DNA of 64,000 bases from WGAB01 sp964406105 (GTDB lineage Bacteria; Hydrothermota; Hydrothermia; WGAB01). Below are positions 1 through 7,724 of this stretch, in pieces. The translations under genes and the position numbers were made by a program. The number at the start of each line of letters is the position of its first letter. Within the stretch, counting starts at the first letter, position 1. The notes under the pieces are model-generated. The model had not been told where the DNA came from and searched no databases. It saw only the letters and a list, made by a program, of their open reading frames with translations. The DNA is taken from positions 1 to 64,000 of the forward strand of contig CAYOQK010000024.1 in assembly GCA_964406105.1 (NCBI GenBank), in the 5' to 3' direction.

Positions 1-1
1 T

Positions 2-191
2 GTTTCCATTCGCCGAAGCGAATTCCGCGCGTTTCAACGTAATTGGCGAACCCGCGAAACAGGTTCGCGTACATGCGTTTCCATTCGCCGAAGCGAATTC
101 CGCGCGTTTCAACCTTGGATCCCTTTGGCACGCCGAAGCGCCGAAGTCGTGGAAGTTTCCATTCGCCGAAGCGAATTCCGCGCGTTTCAAC
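2..191 (-). CRISPR. CRISPR array end, three 37-nt repeats, probably transcribed leftwards
   Basis: Three identical 37-nt repeats lie at 2-38, 77-113 and 155-191, with a 38-nt spacer (39-76) and a 41-nt spacer (114-154). The array continues left of the window. On the plus strand the repeat starts GTTTCCATTCGCC and ends CGCGCGTTTCAAC. Read on the minus strand it ends in GGAAAC and folds into a 6-bp stem ATTCGC/GCGAAT capped by TTCG closed by C-G, the very stable cUUCGg tetraloop. An AAAC 3' end is usual for type I/III repeats, so leftward transcription is the better fit. No cas gene lies in the window, so the subtype cannot be assigned. Confidence 0.93.
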
Positions 192-219
192 TCTACAGCC
201 TAAACCCCTTGTGTGTCAA
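190..219 (-). promoter_or_regulatory. Candidate CRISPR array promoter
   Basis: On the minus strand a perfect TTGACA (219-214) is followed after 18 nt by TAGAGT (195-190), a 4/6 match to TATAAT. Transcription would begin inside the first repeat and keep its hairpin and 3' handle. The orientation agrees with the repeat-based prediction. The weak -10 and its overlap with the repeat keep confidence modest. Confidence 0.4.
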
Positions 220-444
220 GGCCCCCAAACCCGGTTTCCGCGAACCTCCCCAAATCCCCCTCCTCTCCACCCCCAACACCCCAAGCCGAATCCGGTAACC
301 CCCTGAAAACCAACACCTTGGAAAAACCGCGAACCTCCCAGGGAATCTGTACATCCACCCGGTTCGCGGCTTTCCCACCCCAAAGGGCCCTCATTGCACG
401 GCTGCAACCTGCGACCTATAATTGCCCCAAAAGGAGGCTGAGGT
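192..444 (-). promoter_or_regulatory. Putative CRISPR leader between the array and a divergent promoter
   Basis: This 253-bp gene-free stretch is pyrimidine-rich on the plus strand. If the array runs leftwards, this is its leader. It holds a 13-nt direct repeat CCGCGAACCTCCC at 238-250 and 327-339, and an inverted copy of its core (GGTTCGCGG) at 361-369. The small ORFs that can be drawn through it have no ribosome-binding site and run into the repeats, so I do not call them genes. Its right end carries the promoter of the gene at 445. Confidence 0.6.
394..422 (+). promoter_or_regulatory. Promoter of the thiolase-like operon
   Basis: TTGCAC (394-399), a 17-nt spacer and a perfect TATAAT (417-422) precede the gene at 445. 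A strong AAGGAGG ribosome-binding site lies at 431-437. The 5' leader would be only about 15 nt. Confidence 0.65.
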
Positions 445-1596
445 ATGCATCACCGTGTGGCCATCGTGGGGGTGGGATACACCCCGCTGCGGCCGGTCTC
501 ACCGGAGGTTTCCTTTCGTGAGATGATTTTTGAAGCCGCCATGCAGGCCTACCAAGACGCTGGCCTGGAACCCAAGGACATTGACACCTTTGTCTCCATC
601 GCCGAAGACTACCTGGAGGGCACCGCCATCTTTGACGAATACGTGCCCGATCAACTGGGGGCCGTGCTCAAGCCCGTACACACCATCACCGCCGACGGCA
701 TCACCGGCCTGGCCAGCGCCTACCTGCAACTGAAAACCGGCAAGTTCCGCACCGCGGTGTTAGAGGGCCATTCCAAGGCCAGCAACATCCTGCATCCCTC
801 CCACATTGAAGCCTTTGCCCTGGACCCCAACTACGTGCGGCCGCTACGGGTAAACCCCAAATTCGTGGCCGGGCTGGACATGCATGCCTTTTTGATGGAA
901 ACCGGCGTGCCCGAGGAACTCGCCGCCCTGGTGGTATCCAAGAACCGGGCCAACGCCCTGCGCAACAGCCGAGCCGCCTATCCGGCCCAGCTGGAACCCG
1001 AGGCGGTGCTGGATTCCCCTTACCTGGCCTATCCCCTGAAGGAACTGGAGGCTGCCCAGTACGCCGATGGCGCCGTGGTGCTGGTTTTGGCCACCGAAGA
1101 CGTGGCCCTGGCCTTAGACGCAGACCCCGTGTTCATTGAGGGCATCGGCTGGATTGAAGACACGCCTAACCTGGACCAATGGGCCTGGGGCCGAGCCCTG
1201 TATGCCGAGTTGGCCGCCCAAATGGCCTACGAAATGGCGGGCATCCGATCGCCCTTCCAGGAAATTGACGTGGCCGAGATTGACGACACCTTCGCCTACA
1301 AGGAACTCCAACACCTGATAGCCCTGGGCATCGCCCGTGAAGAGGACCTGTGGGACCTGTACCAGGAAGGCGTGTTTGACCTGGATGGCGAGCTGCCAGT
1401 AAACCCCTCGGGTGGCAACCTGGGCAGCGGGTACACCTATGATATGTCGGGCCTTCGGGCTGTGGCCGAAGTGGTGCTCCAACTCCGTGGCTTGGCAGGT
1501 GAACACCAGGTGCCCGAGGCGGAGATCGGCCTGGCCCAATCCTGGCGAGGTGTTCCCACGGCGATGGGGGGCGTGGCGATCCTTTCTAACCTTTGA
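445..1596 (+). CDS. Thiolase-fold protein lacking the catalytic residues (first of a pair)
   Basis: A 383-aa protein of the SCP2/archaeal-type thiolase superfamily. It begins VAIVGVG, has the NPSGG motif near the C-terminus and the conserved QLRG.AGEHQV helix. The Cys of the usual C-x-S-G nucleophile motif is Gly85 (G-I-T-G, residues 85-88). The HD-x-F motif reads DDTF, and the GHP motif reads GYT. All three catalytic positions are therefore missing, so a thiolytic or condensing reaction is unlikely. It may be a structural or regulatory partner, or act on acyl-CoA in another way. The start is fixed by AAGGAGG 7 nt upstream. It is followed 18 nt later by a paralogue with the same losses. Confidence 0.85.
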   Translation: MHHRVAIVGVGYTPLRPVSPEVSFREMIFEAAMQAYQDAGLEPKDIDTFVSIAEDYLEGTAIFDEYVPDQLGAVLKPVHTITADGITGLASAYLQLKTGKFRTAVLEGHSKASNILHPSHIEAFALDPNYVRPLRVNPKFVAGLDMHAFLMETGVPEELAALVVSKNRANALRNSRAAYPAQLEPEAVLDSPYLAYPLKELEAAQYADGAVVLVLATEDVALALDADPVFIEGIGWIEDTPNLDQWAWGRALYAELAAQMAYEMAGIRSPFQEIDVAEIDDTFAYKELQHLIALGIAREEDLWDLYQEGVFDLDGELPVNPSGGNLGSGYTYDMSGLRAVAEVVLQLRGLAGEHQVPEAEIGLAQSWRGVPTAMGGVAILSNL

Positions 1597-1614
1597 AAAT
1601 AGGAGGTTTTTGCG

Positions 1615-2793
1615 ATGACCTTTGCGCAAAAGGTGGCCGTTTTGGGGCACGGCATCACCCGGTTCATGCGGCGGGCCCAGGAAACCCCCAAGGAACTCGC
1701 CTTTGAAGCCGTGCGCATGGCCCTGGAAGAGGCCGACATGACCATTGACGAGATTGACTGCGTGGTGCTCGTGACCGCCCCGGACGCCTTTGATGGCGTG
1801 CACATGAACGGCGAGTACCTGGCCGAGGCGGCCGGCGCCAAACGCAAGCCCTATATGCGGTCCTACGTGGGGGGCGGCTCCGGGGTGTTCGGCATCATCC
1901 ATGGCTGGTACCACGTGGCCTCGGGCCACTTCAACTCCTGCCTGGTGGTGGCCGAGGAGAAGATGAGCGACGCCCTGCCCCACCCCCAAGGGGTGTTCAA
2001 CGCCATCTACGACCAGTTCCTGGAACGCCCTTTGGGGGTGAACCTGCTTTGGATCTTCGCCCTGGAAATGAACCGGTACATGCAGGTGCACAAGATCCCC
2101 CTGGAAACCATCGCCAAGGTGGCCATCAAGAACAAGAAAAACGGCCTCGGGAATCCAGTGGCCCAGGATGGCATTCCCGGTGAGTACACGGTGGAAGACA
2201 TCCTGAACTCCGAGGTGATGGTGTGGCCGGTGCACCGGTTGATGGTGTCGCCGGTCACCGACGGAGCAGCGGCGCTGGTGCTGGTATCCGAACAGGAGGC
2301 CAAGCGTCGCACAGACAAACCCGTTTGGATTGAGGGTGTGGGGTGGAGCCTGGACACCTCGTACTGGACGAACCGCGATCTGTACTATCCCAAGTACGTG
2401 GAGTACGCGGCCCGCATGGCCTATGAGATGGCGGGCATCACGGACCCGCGCAAGGACATCCACGTGGTGGAACCCTACGATCCCTTTGCCTACAAGGAAC
2501 TGCACCACTTGGAGGGCCTGCAACTGGCCGACAAGGGCGAAGCCCCGAAGCTGTTGGAACAGGGCTTTTGGGATCGGGACACGGAAACCGGGATCCCGGC
2601 GTCGCCCTCGGGCGGCCTGTTAGGGGTGGGGAACCCCATCGCTGCGGCCGGCCTGATGAAGGTGATCTCCATTTACCTGCAACTCAAGGGCGAGGCCGGT
2701 GATTGCCAGGTGAAGCGGGAGGTGCGCCGAGGCGTGGCCCAAGCCTGGGGCGACCTGATGCAGGTGGGCACCGTGGTGGTACTCGGCCGTTAA
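1615..2793 (+). CDS. Thiolase-fold protein lacking the catalytic residues (second of a pair)
   Basis: A 392-aa paralogue of the upstream gene, preceded by an AGGAGG site. The fold markers are clear (N-terminal VAVLGHG, TDGAAALVL in the middle, SPSGG and QLKGEAGDCQV at the end). The nucleophile motif C-x-S-G is replaced by G-G-S-G (residues 87-90), HD-x-F by YDPF, and GHP by GNP. Classical thiolases are homo-oligomers and archaeal HMG-CoA synthase/thiolase complexes use a DUF35 partner; no DUF35 gene is present here. The tandem pair probably forms a heteromer, which is inference from adjacency and parallel loss of residues. Confidence 0.85.
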   Translation: MTFAQKVAVLGHGITRFMRRAQETPKELAFEAVRMALEEADMTIDEIDCVVLVTAPDAFDGVHMNGEYLAEAAGAKRKPYMRSYVGGGSGVFGIIHGWYHVASGHFNSCLVVAEEKMSDALPHPQGVFNAIYDQFLERPLGVNLLWIFALEMNRYMQVHKIPLETIAKVAIKNKKNGLGNPVAQDGIPGEYTVEDILNSEVMVWPVHRLMVSPVTDGAAALVLVSEQEAKRRTDKPVWIEGVGWSLDTSYWTNRDLYYPKYVEYAARMAYEMAGITDPRKDIHVVEPYDPFAYKELHHLEGLQLADKGEAPKLLEQGFWDRDTETGIPASPSGGLLGVGNPIAAAGLMKVISIYLQLKGEAGDCQVKREVRRGVAQAWGDLMQVGTVVVLGR

Positions 2794-2809
2794 ACGGAAC
2801 AGGATCTGC

Positions 2810-2853
2810 GATTGGGGGGTGGGGCCGGCTGTAGCCGGCCCCACCCCCCAATC
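2810..2853. repeat. Perfect 20-bp inverted repeat with a 4-nt loop
   Basis: The left arm 2810-2829 starts GATTGGGGGGTGGGG; the right arm 2834-2853 is its exact complement; the loop is TGTA. The element sits 16 nt after the second thiolase-like gene and 43 nt before the next start codon. No T-run follows on the plus strand, so it is not a standard intrinsic terminator. It could be an mRNA-stabilising hairpin, an attenuator, or a Rho-dependent or hairpin-only terminator. Confidence 0.85.
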
Positions 2854-2896
2854 GCTTGCCGCAGAGCGGCCCGGCGTTTATCGTTTGAAGACCACC

Positions 2897-4033
2897 ATGT
2901 CGCCTGAACCCGGCAAGCCCTCTGAGCCTTGCCAGAGTCCCACCCGGCTCTGGCTACGGCAAAACGCCGTGCTCTTCCCCTTCCTGGTGCTGCTGGCCTT
3001 GCTGGCCGTGGCCTTTCCGCACGAGATCGTTCATTCCCCTTCCTTTGTGGACTGGCGAACCGTGGGCACCCTCACCGGCCTGATGGCCATCACCACGGCC
3101 TTGAAGGAAACCGGCGTATTCTCGGCCGTGGCCCGGCGGATCCTGCAGCGGCTCCGGGGGCACCGTTCCCTGGCGTTCTTCCTGGTGGGGCTTTCGGCGG
3201 TGCTGGCCATGTTCTTCACCAACGACATCGCCCTGTTCATCGTGGTGCCCCTCACCTTGGCGCTCCAGGACCACGTGCACGGCGATCTCCACCGGCTGGT
3301 GGTGTTTGAAGCCCTGGCTGTGAACGTGGGTTCCACGCTCACCCCCATCGGCAACCCGCAGAACCTGCTCCTGTGGCACCTGTGGCAGGTGCCCTTTGTG
3401 GCCTTTGTGGTGCGGATGTGGCCGCTGTTCACCCTGCAGGCCGTGGTGCTGGGCGTGTTCGTGCTGTTGGCCTTTCCCCGAGGACAACTCCGCATGCGGC
3501 TGCCGGAAAGCCCACGGTGCCACCGCCCTGGCCTCTTTGCGTTTTCCCTGGTGCTCCTGGTTGGGTTCGTGTTGTCGGTAGAGCTCCACCGGGTGCCGTG
3601 GGCGCTGCCGGTGGTGTTGGCCCTCTATGCCCTCGTGGCCCCTGAGGTGCTGCGGAGCATGGACTGGCCGCTTTTGGTGCTGTTCGTGGTGATGTTCGTG
3701 GATTTCCATCTCTTGGCCCAGGTGCCTGCCCTGGCACAATGGGTGCACCACTGGGGGCCTGCGGAGCCGAAGCCGGTGTTCTGGATGTCCTTAGGCCTCT
3801 CGCAGGTGATGAGCAACGTGCCTGCCACCATCTTCATGGCTCGGTTCACCCACCTGTGGCAACCCCTGGCCTATGGGGTGAACTTGGGAGGCAACGGACT
3901 GGTGATCGGGTCCTTGGCCAATCTCATCGCTCTGCGGCTGGCCGGGGGTCGGCGGATCTGGCTCACCTTTCACGCGTACTCGCTGCCCTTTTTGGGGATC
4001 ACCGCACTCTTGGCCCTGTGGTGGCTGGTGTAA
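2897..4033 (+). CDS. SLC13/ArsB/NhaD-type ion transporter
   Basis: A 378-aa polytopic membrane protein with about ten to eleven hydrophobic segments. The motif FFTNDIALFIVVPLTL in the first third, GNPQNLLLW in the middle and the late LSQVMSNVPATIF segment are hallmarks of the ion transporter superfamily that includes citrate/anion transporters, ArsB and NhaD. The substrate cannot be told from sequence. The open frame extends upstream into the palindrome at 2810, so I chose the ATG at 2897, just before the hydrophilic tail that precedes the first membrane segment; its ribosome-binding site is weak. The neighbours give no functional clue. Confidence 0.75.
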   Translation: MSPEPGKPSEPCQSPTRLWLRQNAVLFPFLVLLALLAVAFPHEIVHSPSFVDWRTVGTLTGLMAITTALKETGVFSAVARRILQRLRGHRSLAFFLVGLSAVLAMFFTNDIALFIVVPLTLALQDHVHGDLHRLVVFEALAVNVGSTLTPIGNPQNLLLWHLWQVPFVAFVVRMWPLFTLQAVVLGVFVLLAFPRGQLRMRLPESPRCHRPGLFAFSLVLLVGFVLSVELHRVPWALPVVLALYALVAPEVLRSMDWPLLVLFVVMFVDFHLLAQVPALAQWVHHWGPAEPKPVFWMSLGLSQVMSNVPATIFMARFTHLWQPLAYGVNLGGNGLVIGSLANLIALRLAGGRRIWLTFHAYSLPFLGITALLALWWLV

Positions 4034-4043
4034 ACCGGACCCG

Positions 4044-4049
4044 TATAAT
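4044..4049 (+). promoter_or_regulatory. -10 box TATAAT
   Basis: A perfect TATAAT lies 29 nt before the ATG at 4079, with GGGAGG (4065-4070) between. No convincing -35 is visible. Confidence 0.5.
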
Positions 4050-4078
4050 CCAGACCTTTGCTTTGGGAGGTTGGCTAC

Positions 4079-5992
4079 ATGACCATCCGTGAACTGGGCC
4101 GCATGGCGGCGTTCCTATTGGTGGCACAGGCCCTTTGGGCGGCATCCTTCCTGTTTGACTACACCAAGGACGAAACCGCGGGCAACGCCGATTGGATCAT
4201 TGATGACAACTGGCCCCAGCCCTATCCGCCGAACCCTTCCAGCCCGGAGGCGTGGGTGGGCGGCATCTCCTCGTGGGGGTACGACCTGCACCAGTTGGGG
4301 CACCGGGTGCGCACCCTTCCCCCTGGGCACACCATCACCTACGGCAACGCTTCGGACAGTTTGGATCTCATGTACTTTGACGTGTTCATCCTGTGCGAGC
4401 CGCAGGACCCCCTGAGCCCGCAGGAGCGGCAGGCCATTGTGCAGTTTGTGGAAAACGGCGGGGGGCTTTTCCTGGTGGCCAATCACAACGCCTCGGATCG
4501 GAACAACAACGGTTGGGATTCGCCGCACATCTTCAACGCCGCAGGGTTTGACACCCTGTTCGGCATCCACTTCAACGTCACCGGTGAGCCGGACAACAAC
4601 ATCTGGGACCATCCCGACGCCAACGTGTCCACGGACCCCAACGATCCCATCATCCACGGCCCTGCCGGCACGGTGGAGGCCATCGGCTACTACGCGGGCA
4701 CAGCCATGACCCTATGGCCCTCCTTCAATCCCCAGGTGCAGGGCCACATTTGGATGACCGGGGCGAGCCACGGCACCACACAGGTGACCCTGGCCACCTC
4801 TCGGTATGGCAACGGTCGCATCGTGGGCATCGGTGACAGTTCGCCGGCAGACGATGGCACGGGCCAACCGGGCAACAACCTGTTCAACGGCTGGACCGCC
4901 GAGGGCGAGGACAACAACGTGGCCTTTTTGAACGCCAGCCTGTGGCTGGCAGCGGCCCAGGCGAATACCCCTCCCTATATCGCCGATGTGATCCGACAGC
5001 CAGCCTTTCCCACAGCCTCCGACGTGGTGCTGGTTAAGGCCAAAATCTCGGACGACAGCCAGGTGACCCTGGCGGAGCTGTGGGTATCGGTGCAGAACGG
5101 CCCCTGGACCCCCTCGGACCCGGATTCCGTGTTTGGTGACTGGTACTTTTTCCACATCGGAGCCGAGCCCGAGGGCACCCTGGTGGAGTACTTCGTCCGG
5201 GCGGTGGACGACTCTGCGGCAATGACCCTGTCCGACACCTTTGGCTACACGGTGAACGCCCCGGGTGGAGTGTCCTTGGAGGGCTACCAGTTGATCCAGC
5301 AGAACTCCAGCCGCACGTACACCTTTGGCGACATCACGCTGCCGGAAAACGGTGTGCTCATCATCGCTCGGAACGCCTCGCAGAGCGATTTTGAGGCCTT
5401 TTGGCAGGTGAACCTGGGGCCTGAGGTGTTGTACATCAACTCCGGGGGGTCGTTTCCGGTGATCAACGGAGGCGAAACCTTCACCTTTGTGAACGACCAG
5501 GGCGACACGGTGGACGGCCCCACGGTATCGCTGTCCACCTACCACACGTATCGGCGGGTATCCACAACGCTCCCAGCGAACGACCCCGCCGCTTGGCTCA
5601 TTTTGCCCGATTCGGAGGCCAACCCCGGCACCGTGGACCTCAGCGACTCCGGGCCTGGCGGCCTGTACATCACGGAGTTCTCGGACGCTTCGGGCTCGGG
5701 CAACTACGTGTACGAGTTCGTGGAGATCACCTACAACGCCCCCACCCCGGTGCAGGAGGGCAACCCCGACGCAACGTTGACCAGGCTGCGGGTTCGGCTC
5801 CTGGCACAGCGGCAACTGGAGGTTTGGGGTGTGGAACCCGGGGCTGTGGAGATCTACGATGCCCTGGGCCGACGGAGGCTGCGGATCCAGGGAGCTGGCC
5901 ACCTTCGCCTTGCCCTGCCCAGCACCTGGAGCTCTGGGGTGTACCTGTTGCGGAACCGCGGGCGTACGGTGCGCTTCCTGCTGCTCCCATGA
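4079..5992 (+). CDS. Secreted protein: GATase-like domain, Ig-like domain, lamin-tail-like domain, T9SS-like C-terminus
   Basis: A 637-aa exported protein. The N-terminal hydrophobic segment is a signal peptide. Residues of about 25-290 resemble the glutamine-amidotransferase-like/DUF4350 fold (DVFILCEPQDPLS, VQFVENGGGLFLVANHN) but without an obvious nucleophile Cys. An Ig-like module follows (VLVKAKISDDSQV...YFVRAVDDS), then a lamin-tail-like segment (ENGVLIIARNAS). The last 70 residues (EIYDALGRRRLR...SSGVYLLR) match the C-terminal sorting/FlgD-Ig-like domain shared with other secreted proteins of this window. The ATG at 4079 follows GGGAGG at 8 nt. Surface exposure is inferred; no enzymatic role is claimed. 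Confidence 0.8.
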   Translation: MTIRELGRMAAFLLVAQALWAASFLFDYTKDETAGNADWIIDDNWPQPYPPNPSSPEAWVGGISSWGYDLHQLGHRVRTLPPGHTITYGNASDSLDLMYFDVFILCEPQDPLSPQERQAIVQFVENGGGLFLVANHNASDRNNNGWDSPHIFNAAGFDTLFGIHFNVTGEPDNNIWDHPDANVSTDPNDPIIHGPAGTVEAIGYYAGTAMTLWPSFNPQVQGHIWMTGASHGTTQVTLATSRYGNGRIVGIGDSSPADDGTGQPGNNLFNGWTAEGEDNNVAFLNASLWLAAAQANTPPYIADVIRQPAFPTASDVVLVKAKISDDSQVTLAELWVSVQNGPWTPSDPDSVFGDWYFFHIGAEPEGTLVEYFVRAVDDSAAMTLSDTFGYTVNAPGGVSLEGYQLIQQNSSRTYTFGDITLPENGVLIIARNASQSDFEAFWQVNLGPEVLYINSGGSFPVINGGETFTFVNDQGDTVDGPTVSLSTYHTYRRVSTTLPANDPAAWLILPDSEANPGTVDLSDSGPGGLYITEFSDASGSGNYVYEFVEITYNAPTPVQEGNPDATLTRLRVRLLAQRQLEVWGVEPGAVEIYDALGRRRLRIQGAGHLRLALPSTWSSGVYLLRNRGRTVRFLLLP

Positions 5993-6639
5993 GGCCCTGC
6001 TGCGTGATCTTTGACCTGGACGGGGTGCTGTTGGATTCCGAGCCCCTGCACGTGGAGGCCACCAACCAGGTGCTCCGGCGATTTGGCAAACACCTGAGCG
6101 TACAGGAAAACGCCCGGTTCATGGGGCTGGCCGACCCCGAGTACTGGCAGGCGCTCCTGGACTACTTTGGCCTGGAGCACGTGGACCCGGCCCCGCTGAT
6201 CCAGGAAAAGGCTCGGGCCTACACCCAGTTGATCCGCACTCGGCCTTTGGAGGCCTTTGCCGGTGCGCGGGAGCTGCTGGAAATGCTGCATCGGCAGGGG
6301 TGCCGGCTGGCCGTGGCCTCCTCCTCTCGGCGGGAGGACATTGAGATCGTGTTGCAACGACTGGGGTTTAGGGGGTTTTTCCAGGCGGTGGTTTCCGGAG
6401 AGGAGGTGCCCCGGTCCAAGCCCGACCCGGCCATCTTCTTAGAGGCGGCACGTCGTTTAGGCTGTGAACCGCAGCACTGCTGGGTGGTGGAAGACTCTTT
6501 AAACGGTATTCGTGCGGCCCAGCGGGCGGGGATGCGGGTGGTGGCCTTCAGTCCCCCGGCGACGCCTCCGCCGGGGATCCCGGTGTTTCGGAGCTTTGCG
6601 GCACTTCAAGGGTATCTGCAGAGAGCGCTGGCGTCGTAG
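5989..6639 (+). CDS. HAD-superfamily phosphatase/beta-phosphoglucomutase-like
   Basis: A 216-aa HAD hydrolase, subfamily IA with a helical cap. Motif I is FDLDG (D9 nucleophile, D11 acid/base), motif II is VASSS (S111), motif III is the K144-P-D segment, and motif IV is VVEDS (E168, D169). These fit beta-phosphoglucomutase or sugar-phosphate phosphatases; the substrate is open. The ATG overlaps the stop of the secreted protein upstream (ATGA), so translation is coupled. The 3' end overlaps the convergent mltG by 92 bp. Confidence 0.88.
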   Translation: MRPCCVIFDLDGVLLDSEPLHVEATNQVLRRFGKHLSVQENARFMGLADPEYWQALLDYFGLEHVDPAPLIQEKARAYTQLIRTRPLEAFAGARELLEMLHRQGCRLAVASSSRREDIEIVLQRLGFRGFFQAVVSGEEVPRSKPDPAIFLEAARRLGCEPQHCWVVEDSLNGIRAAQRAGMRVVAFSPPATPPPGIPVFRSFAALQGYLQRALAS

Positions 6640-7648
6640 TGCGAGGGGGTTGTTTCGCACGTTGGCTGCGGATCTCGCGGATCGCCTGGGTGTGCTCGGC
6701 ATAGGTGCGACTGAAGTGGTGCGTGCCGTCGGGCCGGGCCACAAAGTAAAGGTAGGGGGTTTCGGCAGGGTACAGCACGGCCCGCAGGGCGTGGAGGCCA
6801 GGGGAGCAGATGGGGCCCGGCGGCAACCCCTTAACGCGATAGGTGTTGTAGGGGGAATCCACCTGTAGGTCGCGGTAGGTGACGCGATTCTTATGGCGGC
6901 CCAAGGCATAGAGCACTGTGGGATCGGCCTCCAGTTTCATGCCCCGCTTCAGGCGATTCCAATACACCGAGGCGATGATGGGCATCTCACGTCGCCATTG
7001 GGCCTCGGCTTCCACGATGGAGGCCAGGGTGACCGCATCCTTCAAGGAGATTCCCAGGCTGTCCATACGGGGCAACAGGGGCCGCACCTGCCGCACGAAC
7101 CTGCGGAACAGGATCTCGGCGGCGATCTCAGGATCGGCCCCTTGGGGCAGGAAGTAGGTTTCTGGAAACAGGAAGCCCTCCAGGCTGGGGGGCAGGGGGC
7201 CAGGCAGATCGTATTCCTCAAAGAGTTTCCGCACGAAGGCGGTGTCGCGGGCCACCCGGAGGAAGGCCCCGGAGTCCACGCCGATCCGCTGGGCCAGGAT
7301 CCGGGCGATGTCGCGCAGGGTGCTTCCCTCGGGGATGGTAACCCGGGTGCCAAGTTCGCTACCCCGGAGCAGGGTGCGCAGGGTGTAGTAATCGGGGAGC
7401 CCACGGATCAACAGGTACCGGCCGGCCTTGAGCTCTCGGTCTTTGCCCAGGATTCTCAGGATCCAGGCGTCCAGGGTGGGGTGATCCAAGAGGTCGCGTT
7501 CGTGGAGCCGATGTAGAACAGCCTCCAGGGGTTCGCCCCGTTTCACCTCAAAGATCACCCGCTCGCTGTAGAGCGCCGGAATCACCAGGTAGTGCCATCC
7601 AAAGTACCAAAAGGCCAAAAGGCCCAGCACCAGGGAGTTCAATCGCAT
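6548..7648 (-). CDS. mltG: Endolytic murein transglycosylase MltG
   Basis: A 366-aa YceG/MltG family protein that cuts nascent peptidoglycan strands at the inner membrane. It has one N-terminal membrane helix (about 3-24), a LysM-like region (about 30-100), and the catalytic domain with ASIVEAEAQ (E213 is the expected catalytic Glu), NRL, and the terminal SPYNTYRVKGLPPGPI motif. I chose the ATG at 7648 because GGGAGG lies 8 nt upstream; an earlier ATG at 7708 has no site. It is the last gene of the leftward rtcB operon. Its C-terminal low-complexity tail is what overlaps the HAD gene. Confidence 0.93.
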   Translation of the reverse strand: MRLNSLVLGLLAFWYFGWHYLVIPALYSERVIFEVKRGEPLEAVLHRLHERDLLDHPTLDAWILRILGKDRELKAGRYLLIRGLPDYYTLRTLLRGSELGTRVTIPEGSTLRDIARILAQRIGVDSGAFLRVARDTAFVRKLFEEYDLPGPLPPSLEGFLFPETYFLPQGADPEIAAEILFRRFVRQVRPLLPRMDSLGISLKDAVTLASIVEAEAQWRREMPIIASVYWNRLKRGMKLEADPTVLYALGRHKNRVTYRDLQVDSPYNTYRVKGLPPGPICSPGLHALRAVLYPAETPYLYFVARPDGTHHFSRTYAEHTQAIREIRSQRAKQPPRTTTPALSADTLEVPQSSETPGSPAEASPGD

Positions 7649-7724
7649 GACCAAGGCCTCCCACAGCGAAACTGACCTGCCTGGCGGCAAGCCCAGGGGG
7701 TCCGGCATGGGGGCGTTGCGGTGT

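Noticed and set aside
43..306. 87-codon open frame through the repeats
   Set aside because: It translates the CRISPR repeats and C-rich leader; no start signals and no protein-like composition.
1114..2523. 469-codon open frame on the minus strand
   Set aside because: It lies antisense to both thiolase-fold genes, is His/Gly-rich, and has no ribosome-binding site.
2810..2853. Standard intrinsic terminator
   Set aside because: The stem is excellent but no T-run follows on the plus strand, so I list it as an inverted repeat only.
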